Source: Bacillus sp. J33
Lineage (GTDB): Bacteria > Bacillota > Bacilli > Bacillales > Cytobacillaceae
DNA length: 64,000 nt
Assembly (NCBI RefSeq): GCF_000518885.1
Contig: NZ_JAEL01000018.1
Location: 1 to 64,000 of the forward strand
Direction of reading: 5' to 3'
Shown here one piece after another: positions 41,194 to 51,060 of this stretch. Within the stretch, counting starts at the first letter, position 1; each line of letters opens with the position of its first letter. A model generated the notes under the pieces. That model had not been told where the DNA came from, did not search any database, and saw nothing but the letters and a program-made list of their open reading frames with translations. The position numbers were made by a program, and so were the translations under genes.

Positions 41194-41346
41194 CTATGCT
41201 TTTGGACCGCCGGCAGCATATAAGACCTGGCCGCTAATAAAAGAAGAAGCCGGGCTTGCAAAAAAGCTTGCCGCCTAGGCGATATCTTCTGGCTTCCCAG
41301 CCCTATTGACCGGTATTTGCTTCACTTTGGTTTCAATGAATTCTCA
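41194..41346 (-). pseudogene. C-terminal remnant of an SDR oxidoreductase
   Basis: On the minus strand the frame reads FIETKVKQIPVNRAGKPEDI, an in-frame TAG, then AASFFASPASSFISGQVLYA and AGGPKA before the natural stop at 41194. This is the standard C-terminal segment of FabG-like SDR enzymes. The Rossmann half and catalytic Tyr/Lys are gone. It marks a lost gene at the end of the beta-oxidation operon. Confidence 0.7.
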
Positions 41347-41356
41347 AATGTAATAT

Positions 41357-42316
41357 CTATTTCAAATTCCTGTACAATAGCTGGAGTCGATGCTCATATT
41401 CCTTCACGATATCCTGAATAATCTCTTTTGCACTTTTAATTTCCTTAATCAAGCCGATTGTCTGCCCCAATGAAATAACACCTGCGTTTTCATTTCCGGT
41501 ATTTATTAATTCCAGGTAGGATTCACCGCTGATATAAGGAAAAATCTCCTCCAGTGAAGCTCCTGCTTCTTCCTTTTCTGCCAGATCGATGGCACGTTCC
41601 GATTTCATAACCCTCATCGCTTTTCCAATTGATTTTTTCACCAGAATAGTATCCGTTTCCTGTAAATCTATTAATTTATCTTTAATAGATGAATGCAGGG
41701 CAGCTTCCTTGGAAGCTAAAAATCTTGTACCCATCTGGATACCTTGGGCCCCTAAAGCAAAAGCAGCAAGAGCAGATTTCCCTGTCGAAAATCCTCCTGC
41801 TGCAATGACAGGTATCGAAAGCTCATCTACCGCCTTTTGGATCAAGGTAAGGCTTGTTACGTCGTCTCTCCCGGGGTGGCCGCCGCACTCATATCCGACC
41901 ACAACAACTGCATCACATCCGATCGCTTCAGCCTTTTTGGCAAACCTCACAGACGGGACCACATGGACCACTTTAATCCCGTTTTCTTTTAAGCGATCCA
42001 TATATTTCTCCGGGTTGTTACCCGAGGTAAAAACAACCGGAACACGAGCTTCTATGGCTCCCTCAACAAACTCATCCATCGGCTTGCGGAATCCAATTGC
42101 AATATTTACGCCAAAAGGCTTTGATGTAAGCCTTCTCGCTGCCTCAATATCCTTCATCATCTCTTCCTTGGAAGCAAAGCTGCCTGCTGTTATAAGCCCA
42201 AGCCCGCCCGCATTTGATACTGCTGAAACAAGCGGAGACGTTCCAAGCCCTTGCAGGCCCCCTTGGATGATGGGATATTGGATATTAAACATTTTGGATA
42301 TAGCTGTATTCATCAT
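41357..42316 (-). CDS. NAD(P)H-dependent flavin oxidoreductase (nitronate monooxygenase/FabK-like)
   Basis: The 319-residue FMN-binding TIM barrel starts NIQYPIIQGGLQGLGTSPLV. It has NAGGLGLITAGSF, KPFGVNIAI, VVVGYECGGHPGRDD with the conserved GGH, IPVIAAGGFSTGKSALAAFA and GAQGIQMGTRFLAS. Members include nitronate monooxygenases and the FabK enoyl-ACP reductase; which reaction applies here is open. It overlaps the thioesterase gene by four bases, so it is co-transcribed with the beta-oxidation genes and may reduce an enoyl intermediate. Confidence 0.85.
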   Translation of the reverse strand: MMNTAISKMFNIQYPIIQGGLQGLGTSPLVSAVSNAGGLGLITAGSFASKEEMMKDIEAARRLTSKPFGVNIAIGFRKPMDEFVEGAIEARVPVVFTSGNNPEKYMDRLKENGIKVVHVVPSVRFAKKAEAIGCDAVVVVGYECGGHPGRDDVTSLTLIQKAVDELSIPVIAAGGFSTGKSALAAFALGAQGIQMGTRFLASKEAALHSSIKDKLIDLQETDTILVKKSIGKAMRVMKSERAIDLAEKEEAGASLEEIFPYISGESYLELINTGNENAGVISLGQTIGLIKEIKSAKEIIQDIVKEYEHRLQLLYRNLK

Positions 42317-42726
42317 ACTTGTTCACCTTTAAAAAGCTTAAAAGTTCCTGTACAATGGCCAAGCAGTTCACCGTCTTCATTCCTAAGCCTTCCTTCAATG
42401 AATACCGTGTTTCGGTTTTGGTGAATAATCTCCGCTTCTGCTGTTACGATTCCTTCCATAACAGATTTTACATACTGGATGTTTAAATGCAGTGTGGCCA
42501 CTTCATCAAACCCCAATGACCTTCCTGCCATTCCCATAGCTGTATCCAGTACTGATGCATACATGCCTCCATGAACTGTATTTCTCACATTAATAAACTC
42601 TCTCTGGATTGGCAGGGCCAATAAGACATACCCGTCTCTTAACTCTCTTAATTCCAATCCAACAAAATTCCAGAATGGGCTGTTTTCAAAATCTGTTTTT
42701 ACGTTCTGTAAATGTTCAGCTGTCAT
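42313..42726 (-). CDS. PaaI-family hotdog thioesterase
   Basis: The 137-residue protein is a single hotdog domain with the PaaI/4HBT2 signature NTVHGGMYASVLDTAMGMAG; the conserved HGG and the Asp in the helix are present. It would hydrolyse acyl- or aryl-CoA esters, releasing CoA. It overlaps both neighbours by four bases, which shows tight translational coupling. Confidence 0.88.
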   Translation of the reverse strand: MTAEHLQNVKTDFENSPFWNFVGLELRELRDGYVLLALPIQREFINVRNTVHGGMYASVLDTAMGMAGRSLGFDEVATLHLNIQYVKSVMEGIVTAEAEIIHQNRNTVFIEGRLRNEDGELLGHCTGTFKLFKGEQV

Positions 42727-43733
42727 GAGAATAACCCCTTTCCCGCTTTAGCCAGTTCAGCTTGATTGGCAATGACAGAAAGCTTTTTACCATAAATTGC
42801 GCTTATAAGATTCTCAGCAATCAGCACGGAGGTTTTTCTTGCTGCCTCAAGGCTTATTCCGCCAATATGGGGGCTCGTGGTTACTTGCTTCAGCTGAAAC
42901 AAGGGGTGATCAGCAGGCGGCGGCTCATCTGAAAACACGTCAATCCCGGCGCCAAGAATTCGTCTCTGGCTCAGTACTTTCACTAAATCAGGTTCATTGA
43001 TAATGCCCCCACGGGCTGTGTTTATTAGAACAGCCGATTCCTTCATAAGAGCCAGCAATTTATAATCCACAAGCTTTTCTGTTTCTCTGGTTAATGGGAT
43101 ATGTAAGCTTACTGCATCACTTTCCGAAAAGACTTTTTCCAGAGAAGTGGTTAATTCCACCCCGATATGATTAGCAGCCTGCATTTTTTCTTCATTAATA
43201 TTTCTGACATATACCATAGCCTTCATTCCAAAACCATGGACTAGAATTTTAGCAGCTTTTTGTGCAATACTGCCAAAGCCTATTAGCCCCAGCTGTTTTC
43301 CTTCCAGTTCATAGGAATAGGCTCCATCCCTTGCCTGAAAGTTTCCGCTTCTTGTTTCCCTGTTAAAATAGACCGTTTTTTTCATGACCGCCAAAAGCAG
43401 GCTCACCGCATGTTCTGCGGTTGCCGTACTATTCAGCTTTGGTGCATGCAAAATTGGAATCCCCTTTTTCGTGGCATAGCCCACATCAATATTATCAAGT
43501 CCCACTCCTGCTCCGGAAATCGCTTTTACTTGCTGGCAGCTGTCCAAAATGGCAGGCGTGATCCTGGCTGGGGCCCGAAGGATGATTCCATCGACACGAT
43601 GATGCTGGAGATAATCGCATATCTCCGGTTCAGTAAATTCAGCAAATTTCTTCACTTTAGCATGTTTGTTAAGAAGATCCTCCCCATCAGGATGGTACAT
43701 GGGGAGAATCTGAACAATATGAGGCTTGCTCAT
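42723..43733 (-). CDS. D-isomer-specific 2-hydroxyacid dehydrogenase
   Basis: The 336-residue protein has the catalytic-domain strand GIILRAPARITPAIL, AISGAGVGLDNIDVGYA, the NAD motif LGLIGFGSIAQKAAKI, LINTARGGIINEPDL (catalytic Arg), GAGIDVFSDEPPPADHPLF (Glu) and TTSPHIGGISLEA (catalytic His), so the Arg-Glu-His set is complete. ATG at 43733 follows GGAAG; it leaves a 29-base gap after the thiolase stop. It would reduce a 2-oxoacid or oxidise a D-2-hydroxyacid; the substrate is unknown. Confidence 0.9.
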   Translation of the reverse strand: MSKPHIVQILPMYHPDGEDLLNKHAKVKKFAEFTEPEICDYLQHHRVDGIILRAPARITPAILDSCQQVKAISGAGVGLDNIDVGYATKKGIPILHAPKLNSTATAEHAVSLLLAVMKKTVYFNRETRSGNFQARDGAYSYELEGKQLGLIGFGSIAQKAAKILVHGFGMKAMVYVRNINEEKMQAANHIGVELTTSLEKVFSESDAVSLHIPLTRETEKLVDYKLLALMKESAVLINTARGGIINEPDLVKVLSQRRILGAGIDVFSDEPPPADHPLFQLKQVTTSPHIGGISLEAARKTSVLIAENLISAIYGKKLSVIANQAELAKAGKGLFS

Positions 43734-43762
43734 TTCAACACTTCCTTCTTGGACATACCCAT

Positions 43763-44953
43763 TTAGGCATGAAGGTTCTCGATAATAGTCGATATTCCCT
43801 GGCCGCCGCCGATACAAAGAGTGACTAAACCATACTTTTCGCCTCTTCGTTCCATCTCGTGAAGCAGCTTTGTCATCAGGATTGCTCCTGTAGCCCCAAT
43901 TGGATGTCCTAATGCAATGGCTCCGCCGTTTACATTCACCTTGTTGATATCCATGCCGGATTCACGAATGACTGAAAGCGCCTGGGCAGCAAAGGCTTCA
44001 TTCAGCTCGATCAGCCCGATATCATTGATGGATAGTCCGCATTGCTTTAAAGCTTTAAATGTGGAAGTTACAGGACCAATCCCCATAATTTCTGGAGACA
44101 CCCCGCTCACTGCCTGGGCTATGATTTTGGCTTTTGGTTTTACACCATACTCATTTAATTTCGCCTCATTCATCATTAAGATTGCTGAAGCTCCATCATT
44201 TCGCCCGCTTGCATTGCCTGCTGTTACTGTGCCATTTTCCTTAAAAACTGCCTTCAGCTTTGAGAGCTTCTCGATTGTGGTGCTGCGCGGATGTTCGTCA
44301 ACAGTAAATAGCCGAGTTTCCCTTTTTTGCTTATATTCAACCGGGACAATCTCCTTTTCAAAACGGCCTGATTCGATTGCTGCCTGCGCAAGCTCCTGGC
44401 TGCGAAGCGCAAACTCATCCTGTTCTGTTCTGGAAATATTATATTTTTCTGCAAGGTTTTCCGCAGTCAGTCCCATTGTCAGATGGCCGTATTTTTCGAT
44501 AGGCTGGGAACAAGGCTGGCTTTCTGTATTCGGATCCAGTATTTGCGCATTTCCGGCTTGGAAGCCATAACGGGCATTGCGGATATAGTAAGGGGCTGTG
44601 CTCATGCTTTCAGCTCCGCCTGCTATTACTACATCAGAGTAGCCAAGCTTAATCTGCATATCGGCATTATTGATGGCTTGAAGCCCGGATCCACATTGCC
44701 TGTGCACGGTATAACCTGTAACCTCAATAGGGAGCTCAGCCCTCAAGGCCGCAAGACGTGCAAGATTGGAGGTATCCGCACTTTGCTTTGCCTGGCCAAG
44801 AATCACTTCATCAACTTCAACTTCAGAATGGGAACGGTTTAGCACTTCACGAATCACTTTCTCTGCCAGATGGTCTACCGGCACATCTTTTATCGTTCCG
44901 CCCATTCTTCCAATAGCTGTTCGGACTGATTCAACAATATATGGCTGATTCAC
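43763..44953 (-). CDS. Acetyl-CoA acyltransferase (thiolase)
   Basis: Last step of beta-oxidation: thiolytic cleavage of 3-oxoacyl-CoA. The 396-residue protein shows all thiolase motifs: nucleophile Cys in RQCGSGLQAIN (about 88), NGTVTAGNASGRNDGASA, NVNGGAIALGHPIGATGA with the catalytic His, and LCIGGGQG with the second Cys near the C-terminus. The start is GTG at 44953, six bases after GGGGGTG. It lies immediately downstream of the acyl-CoA dehydrogenase gene. Confidence 0.93.
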   Translation of the reverse strand: MNQPYIVESVRTAIGRMGGTIKDVPVDHLAEKVIREVLNRSHSEVEVDEVILGQAKQSADTSNLARLAALRAELPIEVTGYTVHRQCGSGLQAINNADMQIKLGYSDVVIAGGAESMSTAPYYIRNARYGFQAGNAQILDPNTESQPCSQPIEKYGHLTMGLTAENLAEKYNISRTEQDEFALRSQELAQAAIESGRFEKEIVPVEYKQKRETRLFTVDEHPRSTTIEKLSKLKAVFKENGTVTAGNASGRNDGASAILMMNEAKLNEYGVKPKAKIIAQAVSGVSPEIMGIGPVTSTFKALKQCGLSINDIGLIELNEAFAAQALSVIRESGMDINKVNVNGGAIALGHPIGATGAILMTKLLHEMERRGEKYGLVTLCIGGGQGISTIIENLHA

Positions 44954-44956
44954 TCC

Positions 44957-46117
44957 TTACACCCCCACATATGAGGCTTCGCGTTTTAGTTCATTGGCAA
45001 TAATATTACGCTGTATTTCCGAGGTGCCTTCATATATTTTCGTAATTCTCGCATCACGGAAGTAACGTTCGATTGGATAATCTCTCATATATCCGATGCC
45101 GCCATGAATCTGTACAGCTAAATCAGCCACCTTGTTATATACTTCTGACGCAAACAACTTTGCTATGGCAGCCTCTTTAACCACTCGCATTTTTTGATCG
45201 GTCATCCAGGCAACACGATAAGTCATCGATCTAAGAACCTCTATTTGCATGCTGATTTCTGCAAGCATATGCTGAACGGCCTGCACCTCGATGATTGGCT
45301 TGCCGAATTGCTCGCGTTCCTGTGCATATTGCAAGCAATGCTCCAGAAGCTTTACACAAGAGCCAAGATTTCTTGCAGCCAGACCAGCACGGCCATTGGC
45401 AAGGATTTTTAAAGCATTGATATATCCCTGTCCTTCCGTTCCAAGGACGTTTTCTGCAGGGACCTCCATATTTTCAAAGAAAAGTTCAGCAGAATGGGAA
45501 CCTCTTAACCCCATTTTTTGTTCAACATTTCCAAGAACAAAGCCAGGGAAATCTTTTTCTACGATAAAGGAGGTAATCCCCTTTGCTCCCTTAGCACGAT
45601 CTGTTACAGCCATTACAGTAAAAACGTGCCCATCGACTGCGTTCGTAATATAATGCTTGGAGCCATTCAGGATGAATTTATCACCCTTTCTGACAGCAGT
45701 GGTTTTCAATGCTGCCGCATTTGAGCCAGCGCTCGGTTCGGTTAAAGCAAAAGCACCAATCCATTCTCCGGTTGCCATTTTAGGCAGATACTTTTGCTTT
45801 TGTTCTTCCGTCCCCAGCTCCACAATCCCGACAGATCCAATCCCAGTGTGAGCGCCAATCAATGTTGTATAGCCATTGTGCGTCTTGCCAAGCTCCTCAT
45901 AAATGGCACACTTCCCAACCATATCAAGCCCCAGACCGCCGTATTCTTCCGGAATACTTAAGCCGAATAAGCCCATTTCCTTGGACATTTCCACCAGTTT
46001 TTCCGGTATCATGTCCTTTTCCTCTATTTCCATTGCCAAAGGTTCTGCTTCCTCTTTGACAAATTTGCGCACATTATCCTTTAAAAATTTTATATCTTCC
46101 GAAAAATTAAAATCCAA
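44957..46117 (-). CDS. Acyl-CoA dehydrogenase
   Basis: FAD enzyme for the first dehydrogenation of beta-oxidation, giving electrons to ETF. The 386-residue protein has the usual layout with [32 protein letters not shown] (flavin and substrate contacts), [24 protein letters not shown] and the C-terminal [20 protein letters not shown], followed by the catalytic-glutamate region [18 protein letters not shown] at 46117 behind AAAGGGAG is chosen; an extension to 46234 overlaps the enoyl-CoA hydratase gene. Confidence 0.93.
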   Translation of the reverse strand: MDFNFSEDIKFLKDNVRKFVKEEAEPLAMEIEEKDMIPEKLVEMSKEMGLFGLSIPEEYGGLGLDMVGKCAIYEELGKTHNGYTTLIGAHTGIGSVGIVELGTEEQKQKYLPKMATGEWIGAFALTEPSAGSNAAALKTTAVRKGDKFILNGSKHYITNAVDGHVFTVMAVTDRAKGAKGITSFIVEKDFPGFVLGNVEQKMGLRGSHSAELFFENMEVPAENVLGTEGQGYINALKILANGRAGLAARNLGSCVKLLEHCLQYAQEREQFGKPIIEVQAVQHMLAEISMQIEVLRSMTYRVAWMTDQKMRVVKEAAIAKLFASEVYNKVADLAVQIHGGIGYMRDYPIERYFRDARITKIYEGTSEIQRNIIANELKREASYVGV

Positions 46118-46133
46118 TTCTATCTCTCCCTTT

Positions 46134-46913
46134 TTATTGATTGCTGAATTCAGCTGCCCTTTTTTCCAGGAATGCTTGAGTTCCCTCTTTTTTATCATCT
46201 GTCCCAAACGCAACAGCCTGTGCCAGCTTTTCAATCAGCATGGCCGTTTCAAGATCCGCATCGTACCCTTTATGGATTGCAAGCTTTGCCAGCCTGATGG
46301 CAACAGGGCCCTTTTTCATAACCTGGGAAGCTACCTCTGCTGCCTTTTTCTCCAATTCATCTTCCTCAGCAAGATAAGAAGCAAGACCGATTCTTTCCGC
46401 TTCCTCTCCATTAATCATTTTTCCGGTAAGGACCATATCCAGCGCTCTCCCTTTGCCGACAATCCTGGATAGGCGCTGTGTGCCGCCTGCTCCAGGAATA
46501 ATGCCAAGGTTTAGCTCAGGCAGCCCGAATTTTGCATTTTTAGTGGCAATCCGGATATCACAGGCCATAGCAAGCTCACAGCCCCCGCCCAAAGCGTAGC
46601 CTTTTACCGCAGCAATGGTGACTTTGCTGGATTGCTCTATTTTCTTATAGAGACCCTGCATGCCAGGTATTAGTGCCTCAAGCATTTTTCTTTCATGAAG
46701 CTGCCTTATATCTGCTCCTGCCGCAAAAGACTTTCCCCCTGCCCCTTGAATAATGATCACTTTTACATCATGATTGGCTTCTGCCCACTGAAAGGCATCC
46801 TCAAGTTCCTGAAGTGTTTCCCGGTTTAATGCATTCCGGGATTCTGGCCGGTTTATTGTCAGCCACATAGAACCCTGTTCGATTTGAACCTGGAGATTTT
46901 CATACTGGTGCAT
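46134..46913 (-). CDS. Enoyl-CoA hydratase/isomerase family protein
   Basis: The 259-residue crotonase-fold protein has the CoA-binding AAGADIRQL, the oxyanion-hole motif [20 protein letters not shown] and both catalytic glutamates in the usual places ([20 protein letters not shown]). It would hydrate trans-2-enoyl-CoA. AGGAGG precedes the ATG. It lies 13 bases after the 3-hydroxyacyl-CoA dehydrogenase gene. Confidence 0.92.
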   Translation of the reverse strand: MHQYENLQVQIEQGSMWLTINRPESRNALNRETLQELEDAFQWAEANHDVKVIIIQGAGGKSFAAGADIRQLHERKMLEALIPGMQGLYKKIEQSSKVTIAAVKGYALGGGCELAMACDIRIATKNAKFGLPELNLGIIPGAGGTQRLSRIVGKGRALDMVLTGKMINGEEAERIGLASYLAEEDELEKKAAEVASQVMKKGPVAIRLAKLAIHKGYDADLETAMLIEKLAQAVAFGTDDKKEGTQAFLEKRAAEFSNQ

Positions 46914-46926
46914 ATTCTTAACCTCC

Positions 46927-47772
46927 TTATGAATATTGGTAGAAACCGCTTCCGCTTTTTTTGCCCAGACGCCCGGCTTTCACATACTTGATCAACAGCG
47001 GACAGGGGCGATACTTTTCGCCAAGCGTCTGATATAGGTACTCCATATTCCGCAATCGTGTATCCAAACCGACTAAATCTGCCAGTTCAAGCGGACCCAT
47101 TGGGTGGTTAAGCCCCAGCTTCAGCGCTTTATCAATGTCTTCAGCAGACGCAACACCCTCCATTAGCATATTCATAGCCTCATTGCCTATCAGGCAATTC
47201 ATGCGTGAAGTAACAAAACCAGGAAACTCATTCACTTCAACAGTTTCCTTCTTAAGCTTTTCGCCGACCTCTTTCACAATGCGTACAGTGTCATCAGAGG
47301 TTTCCAGTCCACGGATGATCTCGATCAGCTTCATTTTATGAACCGGATTGAAGAAATGCATAGCTGCCACTTTTTCCGGCCGGGATGTTTGAGCCCCAAT
47401 CTCCGTAGGGCTCATGGTTGATGTATTCGTTGCTAAAATCGTTTCTGGAGAACAGATACGGTCCAGCTTTTTAAAAATATCAATCTTCAATTCTATTTTT
47501 TCCAGAACAGCTTCAATGACCAGATCTGCACTTGTTGCAGCAGACTCCAGATCTTTTTCAAAGAAAAGGCGGTCTTTTGCCTTCCCATATTGAGCTTCAG
47601 AAATAAACCCTTTTTGAAGGCTGTCTTCCAATAGGCTGTAAATCTCGTTTTTCGCTTTTTCCAATATTTCTTCATTAATGTCATTCAAGTAAACTGTAAA
47701 ACCGGAAACGGCACAGGTATAAGCAATTCCTTTTCCCATTACACCCGAACCTACTACTGTGATGGTATTCAT
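46927..47772 (-). CDS. 3-hydroxyacyl-CoA (3-hydroxybutyryl-CoA) dehydrogenase
   Basis: NAD-dependent oxidation of 3-hydroxyacyl-CoA. The 281-residue protein has the Rossmann motif VVGSGVMGKGIAYTCA, ATNTSTMSPTEIG, the catalytic His in MHFFNPVHKMKLIEIIRG and the C-terminal helical domain with NEFPGFVTSRMNCLIGNEA and GLNHPMGPLELADLVGLDT. This is the PaaH/Hbd type without a fused hydratase. It follows the TRAP permease gene in the operon. Confidence 0.93.
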   Translation of the reverse strand: MNTITVVGSGVMGKGIAYTCAVSGFTVYLNDINEEILEKAKNEIYSLLEDSLQKGFISEAQYGKAKDRLFFEKDLESAATSADLVIEAVLEKIELKIDIFKKLDRICSPETILATNTSTMSPTEIGAQTSRPEKVAAMHFFNPVHKMKLIEIIRGLETSDDTVRIVKEVGEKLKKETVEVNEFPGFVTSRMNCLIGNEAMNMLMEGVASAEDIDKALKLGLNHPMGPLELADLVGLDTRLRNMEYLYQTLGEKYRPCPLLIKYVKAGRLGKKSGSGFYQYS

Positions 47773-47783
47773 CCTGTTCCCCC

Positions 47784-49754
47784 TTAGTTTGATATCGTAT
47801 TTTCAACCGTTGAATTTTTAGATACAAACTTTTGATATAAATACACGGCTGCAAGGATCGCAAATCCAATTAAGTCAGATACAGCTCCCGGATTGATCAT
47901 TAGAAGGGCACCGATAAAAAGAACTGCTCTTTCATACCAATAGGCGTGCCGGAAAAGCCATCCCTCTGCAGCCCAAGCGATTCCAATAATTCCAATGATG
48001 GAGGTTATAACAGATAGAATAATATCCGGAACGTCCCCTACTAGAAGCAAGGTTTCCCCGTATACGAACATATAAGGGACAATGAAGGCGGCAAGGCCCA
48101 GCCTTACTGCTGTTAAGCCCGTTTTCATTGGATCGGATCCGGAAAGCCCTGCTGCTGCAAATGCGGCCAGTGCCACTGGTGGTGTAATCGCAGATAAAGC
48201 TGCAAAATAGAACACAAACATATGTGCAGCAAGCGGGGATACACCCAGTTCGATTAATGCCGGAATGGTAAGCGGAACCTGTACGATGTAAGCCGCAACT
48301 GTGGGAAGGCCCATTCCGAGAATGATGCTTGTGATCATCGTGAATACAAGCGTAATGATTAAAATACCGCCGGATAATTCAATAATTAAACTGCTGAATT
48401 TAAGACCGATGCCAGTCAGTCCAATAATCCCGATGATAAAGCCTGATGCCGCACAGGCAATTGCCGTTTCAATTGCAGCTCTGGCTCCTAAATCCAGTGC
48501 CTTGAAGACTTTAGAAAAAGATAATCTTGTAGCACTTTTTAAAGCGGCGACCACTATTGTCACACCAATGGAATAGAGACCTGCCTTCATTGGTGAAGAG
48601 CCCGATGCAAGCATGACCACAATCACCACTAGCGGTATAAAGAACATAAATCCGCTTTTCAGCACACTCGTAACCTTTGGAAGTTCCTCTTTTTTTAAGC
48701 CAACTAGCCCCAAACGTCTTGCCCGCATATCGACCTGGAAATACAAACAGCAGTAATAAAGGACTGCCGGGATTAGAGCGGCTATGGCTATGTCCATATA
48801 AGGCACACCTAAATAGGAAGCAATGATGAAAGCGGAAGCTCCCATGATCGGAGGCATAATCTGGCCGCCTGTAGAGGAAACCGCTTCTACTGCAGCTGCA
48901 AAGTGGCTCTTATAGCCCGTTTTCTTCATTAAAGGAATCGTAAAAGCACCTGTTGTCACCGTATTTGCTACTGCACTTCCAGAAATGGTTCCCAAAATGG
49001 AACTGGCTACAATAGCTGTCTTTGCGGGACCTCCCCGATATTTCCCCATTCCTGCTACAGATAAATCGATAAAAAATTGTCCAGCTCCTGAAACTTCTAA
49101 AAACTTACCGAACAAGATGAAAAGGAAAATAAAGGTTGCTGATACTCCAAGTGGAGTACTAAAGATACCTGTAACCGTATAGAAGAGGTGATCAATAATC
49201 CACATCACTGTAAATTCACGGTGGGAAAGAGTGCCAGTAATCAGGTGTCCCCAGACTCCGTAAACGAGACAAATAAAGATAATGATCACAAGCGTATTGC
49301 CAATCACGCGTCGTGTTGCTTCAATTAGCAGCAAACCAGATATTATGCCAATGGCAATTTCCAGCGCTGTCAGCGGTTCAATATAGCTCATTCGGGACGA
49401 AATGACTTGAGAATTCATGACATAATAGGAATAACAAGCAATTGACAAAATCATAAATAGCCAGTCATACCAAGGGATGCTTTCATTTTTTACTGCTTTC
49501 TTGGAAGGCTTGTATATGGCAAATGTTAAAACCAGCGCAAACGCCAGGTGGGCTGACCGCTGCAAAATAGATTCAAATACCCCAAAGAATGCGGTATATA
49601 AATGGAAAAGCGACATTAAGACAGCAGCAATGGATATGATTTTTGCAGCTGCACCTTTTAAAAGGCGCAGCTTACTGTTGAGATTCCCATCTTCATCATA
49701 TTCAGCAGCAATTTTCCGGGCTTCCAAATCTGTTAAACCTTGCTTAGACATCAT
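47784..49754 (-). CDS. TAXI-type TRAP transporter permease, fused small and large subunits
   Basis: The 656-residue protein combines a four-helix DctQ-like N-terminal part (about 35-170) with a DctM-like 12-helix part, the 4TM/12TM fusion found with TAXI binding proteins. Motifs include FILFGKFLEVSGAGQFFIDL, ASSILGTISGSAVANTVTTG, AVSSTGGQIMPPIMGASAFI and GMGLPTVAAYIVQVPLTIP. It forms the channel for the substrate delivered by the binding lipoprotein encoded 40 bases upstream. Confidence 0.92.
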   Translation of the reverse strand: MMSKQGLTDLEARKIAAEYDEDGNLNSKLRLLKGAAAKIISIAAVLMSLFHLYTAFFGVFESILQRSAHLAFALVLTFAIYKPSKKAVKNESIPWYDWLFMILSIACYSYYVMNSQVISSRMSYIEPLTALEIAIGIISGLLLIEATRRVIGNTLVIIIFICLVYGVWGHLITGTLSHREFTVMWIIDHLFYTVTGIFSTPLGVSATFIFLFILFGKFLEVSGAGQFFIDLSVAGMGKYRGGPAKTAIVASSILGTISGSAVANTVTTGAFTIPLMKKTGYKSHFAAAVEAVSSTGGQIMPPIMGASAFIIASYLGVPYMDIAIAALIPAVLYYCCLYFQVDMRARRLGLVGLKKEELPKVTSVLKSGFMFFIPLVVIVVMLASGSSPMKAGLYSIGVTIVVAALKSATRLSFSKVFKALDLGARAAIETAIACAASGFIIGIIGLTGIGLKFSSLIIELSGGILIITLVFTMITSIILGMGLPTVAAYIVQVPLTIPALIELGVSPLAAHMFVFYFAALSAITPPVALAAFAAAGLSGSDPMKTGLTAVRLGLAAFIVPYMFVYGETLLLVGDVPDIILSVITSIIGIIGIAWAAEGWLFRHAYWYERAVLFIGALLMINPGAVSDLIGFAILAAVYLYQKFVSKNSTVENTISN

Positions 49755-49793
49755 TTCACCTTCTTTTTTTAGGGGATATTATAAGGGCTTGGC

Positions 49794-50792
49794 TTACTTA
49801 AGTGCCCCGACTTCTTTGTAATATTTCTCTGCTCCCGGATGAAGCTTGCCCACATTGTTTTTCACTGAATACTCTGCATTAAAGTCCTTCATAATTGGTG
49901 ATAATGTCGTCCATGTATCTTTTTCCTCTACCATCATTTTTGTAAGCTTATAAACGGTCTCTTCGTCCATTAGGTCATCATTAACCAATAACACAGTATA
50001 GCCAGCAACCGTTTTAACATCCTCTTTTACGTTTGAATAGGTGCCGCCTTCAATGTTATATTCCAGGTATCCTTCATTTTTCTCATGAAGGCCTTTAATC
50101 GTTTCATCATCTAAAGGAATCAAGCGAATTCCAAGGGTCGTGTCAAGCTCCTGGAAAGTCGAAACCGGCGCTGAAACCATGCCTACTATTGCATCGATAT
50201 GTCCATCCCGAAGAAGATCTGCTCCATCAGCTGTACCGATATACTCAATTCCGCCAAGGTCGTCATAACTCATATCGTTCAGCTCCAAAATATCCATGAA
50301 AGCAAGCTCTCCGCTGTACCCTTTAATCCCCGGGCTAACCTTCTTGCCCTTTAAATCTTTAACGGATTTAATATCAGAATCTGCGCGGACAACGATATGG
50401 AATACATTTGGATACAAGGTTGCAACTGTGCTGACATTATCAACTTTTTCTTTGAAAGAATTGATTCCGTTCAGCGCCTCCGGAACCGTTTGGCCATTAC
50501 TGAATCCAAGAGCGAATGTGCCCTGGCTTAAGCCCAAAAGATTGGAAACCGATCCGCCCTCAACAACAGTCACTGAAGATTCCGGAAAAACTTCCTTCAT
50601 TTTTTCGCCCATTGCTCCGGACAATGTATACCAGAATCCGCCGACAGTCGCCGATCCAAAGGCCATGTCTCTAGGGGCACCCTCTCCGCCTTGCTGTGCT
50701 TTTTCTTTCTCCGTGCTTCCTGCCTCATCTGAAGAACATGCTGCTAATACCACTAACATGAATGCAATTAATACTGTTAAAAGCTTTTTCAA
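49794..50792 (-). CDS. TAXI-family TRAP substrate-binding lipoprotein
   Basis: The 332-residue protein has a lipoprotein signal ending LAACSS and the TAXI fold: AFGSATVGGFWYTLSGAMGE, TVVEGGSVSNLLGLSQGTFA, VRADSDIKSVKDLKGKKVSP and LRDGHIDAIVGMVSAPVSTF. TAXI proteins bind glutamate-, sugar-acid- or other small-acid ligands; the actual ligand is unknown. The start is TTG at 50792 behind AAGGGGG. A MITE-like repeat lies between it and the CoA-transferase genes. Confidence 0.9.
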   Translation of the reverse strand: MKKLLTVLIAFMLVVLAACSSDEAGSTEKEKAQQGGEGAPRDMAFGSATVGGFWYTLSGAMGEKMKEVFPESSVTVVEGGSVSNLLGLSQGTFALGFSNGQTVPEALNGINSFKEKVDNVSTVATLYPNVFHIVVRADSDIKSVKDLKGKKVSPGIKGYSGELAFMDILELNDMSYDDLGGIEYIGTADGADLLRDGHIDAIVGMVSAPVSTFQELDTTLGIRLIPLDDETIKGLHEKNEGYLEYNIEGGTYSNVKEDVKTVAGYTVLLVNDDLMDEETVYKLTKMMVEEKDTWTTLSPIMKDFNAEYSVKNNVGKLHPGAEKYYKEVGALK

Positions 50793-50837
50793 CGTTAAAT
50801 CCCCCTTAATTTGCTTTTATTTTTGTATTTCCTAATC

Positions 50838-51060
50838 GCTCTGTTATCATAAATTGTTGTTTTTACTTATAAATTTTGCCCGTTGATTTCAGCACGGGGC
50901 ACTTGCTTTCCGCGGGGAGGAATGAGAGCCTCCTCGGCTACGCCTGTGGGGTCTCCCACTTCCCTCTCTTCTGAGCAGGAGTCAATTGCCCTCTGCTACA
51001 ATCAACTCAGTTGGTTAACCTTAGTTAGCCCTGAAAAACAATAAACTTTAAGAAAACAGC
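50838..51060. repeat. MITE-like palindromic repeat, copy 1
   Basis: This element shares its left end (GCTCTGTTATCATAAATTG), a core with CCCGTTGATTTCAGCACGGG and GAGAGCCTCCTCGGCT, and its right end with copy 2 at 59.7 kb. It is bounded by imperfect terminal inverted repeats of about 28 bp (left GCTCTGTTATC..., right ...GAAAACAGC), with an inner pair GTTGATT/AATCAAC. No coding capacity. Its right end overlaps the last codons and stop of scoB. Confidence 0.75.
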
